NCBI GenBank assembly: GCA_023415655.1
Contig: JAEZKD010000134.1
Coordinates: 1 to 44,099, forward strand
Direction: 5' to 3'
From: Bacillota bacterium
GTDB lineage: Bacteria; Bacillota; Clostridia; Lachnospirales; Lachnospiraceae
DNA: 44,099 nucleotides
Below are positions 8,857 through 16,500 of this stretch, piece after piece. The translations under genes were made by a program, and so were the position numbers. The notes below the pieces were generated by a model that saw nothing but the letters and a program-made list of their open reading frames with translations, was not told the DNA's origin and searched no databases. The number at the start of each line of letters is the position of its first letter. The first letter of the stretch is position 1.

Positions 8857-8884
8857 ATTATATCATATCTAAAAAAAGATGGAA
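8857..8884 (-). promoter_or_regulatory. Candidate recQ promoter
   Basis: On the minus strand TTCCAT (8884-8879), 16 nt and TATAAT (8862-8857) sit directly after the diguanylate cyclase stop codon. The -10 is perfect and the -35 is poor. Confidence 0.4.
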
Positions 8885-10585
8885 CTATTTTGTATGATCA
8901 ACCTTAAATCTCTTTTTATATTGATACATGCGACTATCAGCTAAATTATATACATTTTTAACAGTTCTTTCCTCTACTTCCCAACTAGTCGCATATCCAT
9001 AAGAAATACTAATCTGAAAATCCGTTAACTTCTCATTGATACGTTTCATCTCCTCCATAAGTTGGTTTAGATGAACATTTAATTGAAATCCTCTAGCATC
9101 TGAGATTAAAACTATAAATTCGTCTCCTCCCATTCTTCCAACCGTAGCAATTTCATGAAAGGTATTATAAATCATTTTGGCTACTGTTGTAATAAGGACA
9201 TCCCCTCGATCATGTCCAAGTCCATCGTTTACTTGCTTTAAGTTGTTAATGTCGATGCTTAGAATGCCATACGGCACCCCTTCTGGAATCTGTTCAAACA
9301 TCTCCATGGTTTCTTCACAATAACGACGGTTTGGTATCGAAGTCAATGTATCCATATAAGCTTGCTGAATCAATACCTCCTGCTTTCGTTTGTTATGTAT
9401 ATTCTGAGCCACATCAATACAGTAGGAAATTAACATAAATACAACAAACACCAACACTCCAATCGGAAGTATCGCTACAAAATATGCATTGTAAGCCCCC
9501 CTAGAATACCCTTCCAAAAGATAACGAAACAAATCAATGGCAATGCTCATTACCACAACTAGAATACCAATCATCTGAATCCGTGTGGATAATTCCTTTT
9601 TTCTAATCTGCGTACTTAAATAAATGATAAGATAGGTCGCAATCATGACTGTAAAAACATGATAATAGGAAAGACTTTTATGAAGGTGATTTATATTCAT
9701 TGCTTGTAAGGTAAATGCTAAAATATCAAAGATCCAAACACCAACAATTAATACCCAGTAAAGGATCCGGTAGGATAATTCCTTCAATAGTTTAATTTCA
9801 TCAAAGAAATATAGCATCAATGGTATCGGTACCAAATAAAGAGTGCAAAACTCAATGATAGTGGTAAGTGATATGCTTAGTAGAAATATCTGAAGTATAT
9901 GACTATTCGCAAGAGTCCATAGCCCAATTAGAATGGATATGAAGGAAATCTGAGACATCTTAAGAAAGCTCAGTTCATATCCACTCATTATAATAGTTAT
10001 CATAAGAAAGCAGATTCCAAAGATTACGAGAAAGCCTCCAATAAAAATTTGAACTCCATGTTCCGCTAAAAAGAGTGGAATGGAATCCTTAGTATTCGTT
10101 AAAATAATTGGATAAAATCTTGAAAAGGCATCCTTATTCGCTGGATAAAACTCAATCGTAAGCTCCTTATTGGCATATTGACTAGGGAGTTCCACAAATT
10201 GATACCCATGTCCGAGTAACAAATTAGCATTCATACGATCTATTCCATATTGATATATCACGTCACCCTCAAGAAAAACGCACATTGCACAATTAAGCGT
10301 ATGTACTCTTAGCATCGCATTCACATATGGTGCTTCTGGTAAGATTACTTTCATTGTAACCTTATCCGGCCATTCAACCTCTGGAATCGTAAGGTGTTTT
10401 AGTGAAATATTATCATAGGTTTGTTGCATTACGGTAACCTTCCACCCTTCACTTAAGTTCATACTGCTATATTTCTCTTTGGATTCTGAAAATATCCATA
10501 CAACGCCTATTAACACAACTAAGATAAATAGGACTCCAAGTAGTATTTTCAATTGTCGCCTTTTGGGAAACCCGTACTTCGTCAT
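8885..10585 (-). CDS. Membrane diguanylate cyclase (GGDEF), last gene of the type VII operon
   Basis: A 566-aa protein. One TM helix (about 14-32) is followed by an extracytoplasmic beta-rich domain (about 35-170) resembling the 7TMR-DISMED/jelly-roll sensor type. Some seven TM helices follow (about 180-410), then a cytoplasmic GGDEF domain. The active-site motif GGDEF is at 486-490, and FxSIDINNLKxVND-like residues for GTP and metal binding are present (LSIDINNLKQVND). The inhibitory RxxD site that normally lies five residues upstream is absent (HEIA there), so product inhibition is not expected. No EAL domain. It should make cyclic di-GMP in response to an outside signal. It starts 20 nt after the DUF4176 stop with GGAGAG upstream, so it belongs to the secretion operon. 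Confidence 0.9.
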   Translation of the reverse strand: MTKYGFPKRRQLKILLGVLFILVVLIGVVWIFSESKEKYSSMNLSEGWKVTVMQQTYDNISLKHLTIPEVEWPDKVTMKVILPEAPYVNAMLRVHTLNCAMCVFLEGDVIYQYGIDRMNANLLLGHGYQFVELPSQYANKELTIEFYPANKDAFSRFYPIILTNTKDSIPLFLAEHGVQIFIGGFLVIFGICFLMITIIMSGYELSFLKMSQISFISILIGLWTLANSHILQIFLLSISLTTIIEFCTLYLVPIPLMLYFFDEIKLLKELSYRILYWVLIVGVWIFDILAFTLQAMNINHLHKSLSYYHVFTVMIATYLIIYLSTQIRKKELSTRIQMIGILVVVMSIAIDLFRYLLEGYSRGAYNAYFVAILPIGVLVFVVFMLISYCIDVAQNIHNKRKQEVLIQQAYMDTLTSIPNRRYCEETMEMFEQIPEGVPYGILSIDINNLKQVNDGLGHDRGDVLITTVAKMIYNTFHEIATVGRMGGDEFIVLISDARGFQLNVHLNQLMEEMKRINEKLTDFQISISYGYATSWEVEERTVKNVYNLADSRMYQYKKRFKVDHTK

Positions 10586-10604
10586 TCTCTGCTCTCCAAA
10601 TCCT

Positions 10605-10886
10605 CTAATTGGACTGTCTCAAATCCTGAAGCAGCAACTCAGCTTTATTCTTAAATTCTTTTTGCTCTTCATCTTGGTATCCAATCGAATATATCTGATC
10701 TATTTGCTCTTTATTAAAAAGGTACACCTTATTAGCTCCCATATATCCTTCAGGGTAGAGACATCCTGCATAATCATAGATTTCATGACTTTCAACCTCT
10801 CGTTGGCATACCCCCATAATCATAACTCGTTTCGTACTGTCCTTTAATAATACTACCGATCCAATTGGTAATAAACGTTCCATCAT
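10605..10886 (-). CDS. DUF4176 family protein, copy 2
   Basis: A 93-aa soluble protein opening with LLPIGSVVLLKDSTKRVMI and containing YDYAGCLYPEGY and FNKEQID, the pattern of DUF4176. It is a clear paralogue of the gene just upstream; the first 65 residues align without gaps at roughly 60 percent identity by eye. DUF4176 genes recur beside WXG100/LXG genes in Firmicutes type VII loci, where they are thought to assist substrates, but no biochemical role is shown here. The start ATG overlaps the preceding stop codon (ATGA), with AAGGAG 8 nt upstream, so the pair is translationally coupled. Confidence 0.8.
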   Translation of the reverse strand: MMERLLPIGSVVLLKDSTKRVMIMGVCQREVESHEIYDYAGCLYPEGYMGANKVYLFNKEQIDQIYSIGYQDEEQKEFKNKAELLLQDLRQSN

Positions 10887-11155
10887 TTCTTTTTCTCCTT
10901 TAATACGTTCTCCACATAAGCTAAAAATCTTGTCTGCTCTAGTTCCAGTGCTGCTTGATAGTACACTATCTCAATTTGATCCCTATTAAAAAGAAAGGTT
11001 TTGTCTGCCCCCAGATACCCCTCAGGAAATAGACATCCAGAATAATCATATATCTCATCCTCGGAAAGTGCTTTTTGACAATAACCGATAATCATTACTT
11101 TTTTCGTACTCTCCTTTAATAGTACAACTGAACCAAGTGGTAATAAGTTCTCCAT
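10883..11155 (-). CDS. DUF4176 family protein, copy 1
   Basis: A 90-aa paralogue of the next gene: LLPLGSVVLLKESTKKVMIIG, then YDYSGCLFPEGY and a Phe-Asn-Arg-Asp-Gln-Ile segment. There is no signal peptide and no TM, so it is cytoplasmic. The C-terminal 25 residues (helical, Lys-rich end) differ from copy 2, which suggests that the tails give specificity. A ribosome binding site (GAGGA) precedes the ATG. The 29-bp gap to the two-TM gene upstream keeps it in the operon. Function is unproven, with type VII accessory or immunity-like roles possible. Confidence 0.8.
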   Translation of the reverse strand: MENLLPLGSVVLLKESTKKVMIIGYCQKALSEDEIYDYSGCLFPEGYLGADKTFLFNRDQIEIVYYQAALELEQTRFLAYVENVLKEKKK

Positions 11156-11184
11156 GTAGTCCTCCTCATTTTTAAACTAAAAGA

Positions 11185-11628
11185 TTATAGATTCATAATC
11201 CAACCAAGTAAAAAAATCACGCCAAATATTGTAACAACGGTAGAAATAAAACCAAATAATAAGGTGAATTTACGTTGGTCACGTTTTCTTCTTTTCTGAT
11301 ATTTTGGTGTTTCAATTAAGACAATCCCTTGAATTGAGGTACTAGCACCTAATCTTCCTTGATTCACCATATTGCTATTATATGATACTCTAATCTTAGA
11401 TCCAATAGGGAAGTCACTGCTTTCTACCATATCGGTTTTGCTCATAATTTCTTCCCCATTTAGTTTTAGCTTTACTTTCAATTCAGAATCTCTACCAGCA
11501 TCTAGATAACCAACTACGGTTGCTTCAGAATAGATACGAGATTCGTTCTTGTTCATTGTTAAGAAGATTGATGTAATAAACCAAAACACGATTGCTATCA
11601 TAAACATTATTATTGCGGCAACTAACAT
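11185..11628 (-). CDS. Small two-TM protein of the type VII operon (DUF3592-like)
   Basis: A 147-aa protein with an N-terminal TM helix (about 2-24), a beta-rich middle (about 30-105), a basic stretch KYQKRRKRDQRK and a second TM helix (about 120-144). The middle contains EATVVGY, LKVKLKLNGEE and an IGSKIRVSYN segment, like DUF3592 proteins. The basic stretch just before TM2 should stay inside, which conflicts with a simple in-out-in layout. The middle domain may therefore be cytoplasmic. It follows the candidate substrate gene by 12 bp with AAGGAG upstream, a position often used by immunity or membrane accessory genes. No function is assigned. Confidence 0.65.
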   Translation of the reverse strand: MLVAAIIMFMIAIVFWFITSIFLTMNKNESRIYSEATVVGYLDAGRDSELKVKLKLNGEEIMSKTDMVESSDFPIGSKIRVSYNSNMVNQGRLGASTSIQGIVLIETPKYQKRRKRDQRKFTLLFGFISTVVTIFGVIFLLGWIMNL

Positions 11629-11640
11629 TTAACCATCTCC

Positions 11641-12996
11641 TTACCACCAACCTATAAAGTCACCGAAGTCATCCCACACAGAGGTAACTCCATCTGCTAC
11701 CGTTTCAGCCATACCACCAATATCAATCTCAACCGAGAGATCAACTCCAATTCCAAGAGAAGCTCCTAACTCACATTTTACTACACCATCGGTATAACCA
11801 AAGTTAGCTTTTGCCCCTACTCCCACATTAACTGCGGCACTACCGCCTACTTTGCCACCTAGTACATTCATGCCAGCACTGACACCTGCTTCTACTAGGA
11901 TAGCCTCGGCACTAGCACTTGCGCTCGCTTGGAATTGACCATCTACCATACCAAGCCCAAGTTCTGCATTCGCACTTGCACTTAAAGCACCGACTTCTCC
12001 TTTTCCATAGAGCCCTATCATATCACTTCCTATTTGTCCCTCGGCATTGATATCAAGAACACTCACACTTGCACCAACCTTAGCATTGACACCTGGGCTA
12101 AGCTTACGATTATTATTCTGATCGACTACATATAACCCTGCACTCAGCTTGGCAGTTGCCTCAGCATTCCCAACCTTAGCAGTGACAGAGCCTTTTCCCC
12201 ATTCCGTTGCTCCACTAATACTTCCCTCAAGGAGACTAACACTACCAGTCACACCAACGGATCTTTCATAGAGGTTTCCAAGCTTCTTACCATATTTTTT
12301 CTTCCATTCATCATCTGTCATTGCATCATCGCTATAACCTGTTCCTTTGACTGACGTACGATAGTCTTTACTCTCTAAAAAGTCATTCACTTTTTTATCC
12401 GTTGAAGTAAGACCACTTCCGGCTTTATTTAAAATCTCTGCTTTTCCAGATTGTTTTAATACATAAAGCTTGGATCCATCCTCATTCTCATACTTTAGAC
12501 CATAGGTTGTCAAAGTTGATTTACGATGCGTTTTTTCAAAATCTAGACCGAGTACATTCCATGCATAGTCATCGCCAGCCAATATAAAAGCGGACGCCGA
12601 TGCAGCAATTTTATCTTTTGTTATAGTTTCCTTATAATTTAAAAAACTAAAATCAATACTTCCCTTTTGATCAAACATTGCTTCATTCGTACTTTTATAT
12701 GGAAAACCAAGTATCTGGATGCCGAGCCGATAGACTATATCCTCGGTATCGCTATATAATGTACATCCAGCTTGCACTGTTGAAATCAAAGTTTGAATAT
12801 TAGTATGTAACGTATTCAAGTCGGAACAAATTGAATCAAGCTGTCCTTCAATGCCCCTTCTTCTCAACACCTTATTTGGTAAGGTCCAATAAAAAGAGGA
12901 GATGGAATTACTTGCTTTCGTAATATGAGACAAGCAAGAGAGAGCTGTCTGACTTGCTTGTTGTACACAATCAATATCAATCGCTATTCTAGACAT
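11641..12996 (-). CDS. Candidate type VII secreted substrate with helical N-terminus and repetitive beta-rich C-terminus
   Basis: A 451-aa protein without signal peptide. Residues about 1-95 are helical, with a Tyr-Trp turn (SSFYWTLP) between helices, resembling a WXG100/LXG-like targeting module although it is not a canonical LXG domain. A mixed middle follows (about 100-235). Residues about 240-430 are rich in Gly, Ala, Ser and Val in alternating small/hydrophobic order (ASASASAEA, GASVSV, GVGAKAN), which suggests a repetitive beta-structure such as a solenoid. The end is SVWDDFGDFIGWW. It lies between a small helical protein and a two-TM protein in the secretion operon, the usual place for a substrate. 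I recognise no enzymatic motif. GGGAGGA precedes the ATG. Confidence 0.6.
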   Translation of the reverse strand: MSRIAIDIDCVQQASQTALSCLSHITKASNSISSFYWTLPNKVLRRRGIEGQLDSICSDLNTLHTNIQTLISTVQAGCTLYSDTEDIVYRLGIQILGFPYKSTNEAMFDQKGSIDFSFLNYKETITKDKIAASASAFILAGDDYAWNVLGLDFEKTHRKSTLTTYGLKYENEDGSKLYVLKQSGKAEILNKAGSGLTSTDKKVNDFLESKDYRTSVKGTGYSDDAMTDDEWKKKYGKKLGNLYERSVGVTGSVSLLEGSISGATEWGKGSVTAKVGNAEATAKLSAGLYVVDQNNNRKLSPGVNAKVGASVSVLDINAEGQIGSDMIGLYGKGEVGALSASANAELGLGMVDGQFQASASASAEAILVEAGVSAGMNVLGGKVGGSAAVNVGVGAKANFGYTDGVVKCELGASLGIGVDLSVEIDIGGMAETVADGVTSVWDDFGDFIGWW

Positions 12997-13013
12997 AATC
13001 CTCCCTCGGTAAG

Positions 13014-13310
13014 CTATCTTCTACTGCTACCCGTAGATGTACCTTTTTGCTGCGCTGCAAGGCGTGCTGCCTCTTGCGCTTCACGTCTTGCTCTTTCTGC
13101 TTCTTCTTCTCTTCTAATATCCTCATAAGCCTGGCTAATGGACGAATTCAAAGAGTCAATTTTCCCTTGAATGCTAGATATCAAGTTAGTAACCTCATGA
13201 ATAGCCGTCTCATACAAGGGTTCCTCCAAAGCCACCCAAGATTGTGATAATCCTGCTTTGTAAGTATTCATTGATGAATTTACACTACTCAAGGAATCCT
13301 TTGCGGACAT
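13014..13310 (-). CDS. Small helical WXG100-like/accessory protein (YwqH-type)
   Basis: A 98-aa, almost entirely helical protein: SLSSVNSSMNTYKAG, then a Ser-Trp turn at residues 24-25, a second helix (about 30-65) and a highly charged Glu/Arg/Ala helix (about 66-88) with a Gly/Ser/Arg tail. Size and layout resemble the small helical partners (DUF5082/YwqH-like) that sit before LXG-type substrates in Firmicutes type VII clusters, so it is probably a substrate chaperone or co-secreted partner. The charged tail is unusual for a true WXG100 protein. AGGAGGAG lies upstream, and the gap to the YukD-like gene is 13 bp. Confidence 0.6.
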   Translation of the reverse strand: MSAKDSLSSVNSSMNTYKAGLSQSWVALEEPLYETAIHEVTNLISSIQGKIDSLNSSISQAYEDIRREEEAERARREAQEAARLAAQQKGTSTGSSRR

Positions 13311-13323
13311 ATTGCTCTCCTCC

Positions 13324-13578
13324 TTACATTAACATTAATCTTGAACCATTCAATATATTTGCTTCTCTTACCGTAATTCCAATGTTATAAATTGCTCCAG
13401 TTTCTCGATCACATAACACATCGTTATCCATGCTTTCATAGAAAACATTAGCAAGATCGGAGAAAACACGAGATAAGAGGGAAATCGCGTCTGCAATTCG
13501 GATATCTTTTGGGAGTAATGTCTCAAAGGTTTGTTCTGCCATTGGCAGATAAACCTCTACTAATACCTTATCCTTCAT
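13324..13578 (-). CDS. EsaB/YukD-like ubiquitin-fold protein of the type VII system
   Basis: An 84-aa protein that starts VLVEVYLPMAEQTFETLLPKD and ends NGSRLMLM, the beta-grasp pattern of YukD/EsaB. A short central segment contains two Asp and a Cys. EsaB is a cytoplasmic component required for, or controlling, type VIIb secretion. The start codon overlaps the essC stop (ATGA), with GGAGGAGG just inside essC, which indicates translational coupling to the ATPase. Sequence similarity is moderate, but size, fold pattern and position agree. Confidence 0.75.
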   Translation of the reverse strand: MKDKVLVEVYLPMAEQTFETLLPKDIRIADAISLLSRVFSDLANVFYESMDNDVLCDRETGAIYNIGITVREANILNGSRLMLM

Positions 13579-16500
13579 CGCTCCTCCTCCAATTCTTCTG
13601 TTCTTGCAGTTAACGTCTTAATTAAAGTATATTTACCCTTGTCAATCGCATAACCAAAATCTTCTCCGATCTCTTGATAGAGCTCATTCGTGGTTTGATT
13701 AACCTTTAGGGTATACTGTCCACTAAAACCATTGCCAAGCCATATTCCCTTGGAGGCATTCACATGCTTGCGATACCAAGGCGTAGCTGTGTATGTTGAA
13801 GCCGCTTGAATTTCTTCAAGTATCAAAATGTGTACACGGTACTCCTTCTCTCCCTTTTCTAATAGAACTCTTAGCTTATCTTTTCCATCCGCAGACAATT
13901 GGTCCATCAATGCCTTCATCGATGGAATCACATAAATCATTGGTTTTAGTCGCTTCATCTCAAGCTCTTGATTGGTCGAATCTTTATACGTATGATTACG
14001 CTTTACTAATTCTTGGAACATAGTCACAATTTGCTCATCCAAATCTTTGTTATAGTACTCAATCGTTGAATCAAATACATAATTTTTACATAAACCGGCT
14101 GCATCGAACACAATTAAGGTTGCTTCCTCTTGTTGCTTTTTATAGACTTCCTTTAAGACACAAGTCAATGCAAAACCAAAATCTGAAAGCTTACTAATCT
14201 CATTTGAGTAAACCACATTCACATAAGAACTAAAATTAAAGGTTACCACGTTCAATGACTTTTTATCTACACCTATCGGAACATTATGGATACTTTGTAT
14301 TTGCTCTGTTACAAATTCAAGATTCACAAGCGAAGGTAAAATTGGTATTCTCTTGGCATAACCACTGTGGTTATCTTCTTTTTGTCTTTGGCAGAATGCT
14401 TCTACTTCATCAAATACATGATCCGTATCAGCAACGACATATGCCGTCTGGAATTCATACGTCTTGTCAGTTTTGATAATTCCTCGTCCTTTGTATTTGG
14501 ATGGATATACTCCCTCTGTCGTTCCAATAATCGCAGAGTATTCTGACTTATCATTTAGTTGTAATAAGAAAATCTGTTTGAAGTTTTGTTGCAATCTTAA
14601 ACGTACTCCATTCGCTGTAGATACCGATAAGATAAAGTAAATCCCGTATTTGGTACCCTCTCTTGCAAGGTAAATTAGAATTTCCTCCGTTTCTGGATAG
14701 CTTTCTGCATATGCTGGGTAATTGTTAATCACAACCAAGATATTTGGTACCTTAGTTTCTTTTGCTTCATTGTATTTGTAGAAGTCTCCACCAGAATCGG
14801 CAAAAAGTTGTTTTCTTCTTTTTATTTCTCTACTTAGCATCTTCCACAGATTCTCTATTCTCTCATGATCACCATTGAACAAAACATCTCCAACCTGCGG
14901 TGCCTTTTTAAAAGCTCTTAGTGTTTCTGCTTCAAAATCTAGTATGTATAGATTTAAAGTATCTACAGTATGTTCGATCAAAAGATGATACATCATGGTC
15001 GTTAAAAAGTTCGTTTTTCCACTTCCTGCAACCCCATATACCAAAGCATTACCTTCTTCTGAAAATGGAACATAAAGTGCCTTTTGTGCTTGATTGAATG
15101 GGTCATCTAATTGGCCAATCATAGGCTTTAGCTTAAACTTCTCTTTCTTTGCGCTTGGATACCCATCCAGTAGTTCGTGTAACGAAATCACAGGCTTCAT
15201 TGCTTCTAGCCACAATGGACGTACCGCTATTTTTTCTTCTTTGGCAAGATCCGATAAATACTTTGTGATTGCCACAATTTGCTTTCGTTTTGATTCTGGG
15301 ATTGCATGTTGATCCTTTGGTTTTACCTGTCGAATCACGCGACCCAGATTATCAATGATTTGAATGGAATGATCCACTTTATTTACGATACGATCCGTCG
15401 GCTGATATGGAGCTCCACACCATGCAGATTGACCTAGATCAAAATATTCATTGAAACCCACCTGAAGATAAAAACGCCCTGTATGAGATAATTCTGCTGC
15501 ATCTGGTCGCTTGATCATATCCATACTATCAGCTTTTTCTTGTACCTTAAGACAAACGCGAAAACGTGAATTACTCCATATCTGATCATCTACAACACCA
15601 GCAGGCTTCTGAGTAGCCAAAATCAAGTGAACCCCTAGACTTCGTCCGATTCTGGCTGCACTGATAAGCTGCTCCATAAACTCTGGCTGCTGAGTCTTTA
15701 ACTCTGCAAACTCATCAGAAATAATAAAGAGATGTGGAATCGGCTCCTTTACAACTTTTTCACGATAAAGCTTCTGGTATTTATAGATATCCATCGTACC
15801 TTCATTGGAGATACGTCTTGCTTCATTAAACTCTGCCTGCCTTCTTCTTAATTCACTTTGAATCGAGATTAAGGAACGTTTTACTAAAGCTCCATCTAGG
15901 TTCGTAATTGTTCCTGCTAGATGTGGTAATTTGACGGTATCATTCTCGAACGCACCAGTTAATCCTCCGCCCTTATAATCGATTAAAATAAATGACACCT
16001 CATCAGGATGATAATTTACAGCCATCGAAAGAATATAAGTAATAATAAATTCACTCTTTCCAGATCCCGTCATCCCAGCTACCAAGCCATGAGGTCCATG
16101 GAATTTTTCATGCAAATCTAAGTAGAAGATATCTCCTCTATTATCCACACCAACTGGTGTCTGCAAGGTCTTCGTTGGATCATTTTCCTTCCACCTTGTG
16201 AAAGGATTCAGCTGTTCCATCTTTCCAACCTGAAACATCTCAAGAAAGGTAAGCATATCTGGTAGTTGATATCGTTGACTTGAGATATCCAAATGGATGT
16301 TTGCAAGCTTCTTTGCATACAATTCTAAGTCTAGATTAAGCTCAATATCAGGTTCAAACTCTATCTTATGTCCTGATATATCATTTTTATCATACAAATA
16401 TCCGAGTTTTTCTTCTAGCTCTACAACTACAGAGCAATCCTTTGGAAGGTTATGTAACAGTTTATCTATGGTGATAATACTAACCCCATAGTATTTATCA

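Noticed and set aside
8988..8995. GTCGCATA inside the diguanylate cyclase gene (also 26931-26938 in the response regulator gene) as further copies of the repeated element
   Set aside because: Both lie within coding sequence, lack the paired right end and any inner inverted repeat, and are explained by chance matches of eight bases.
13014..13310. Calling the 98-aa protein a third canonical WXG100 protein
   Set aside because: It has a Ser-Trp turn but no W-x-G and carries a long charged tail. A YwqH-like accessory role fits better.
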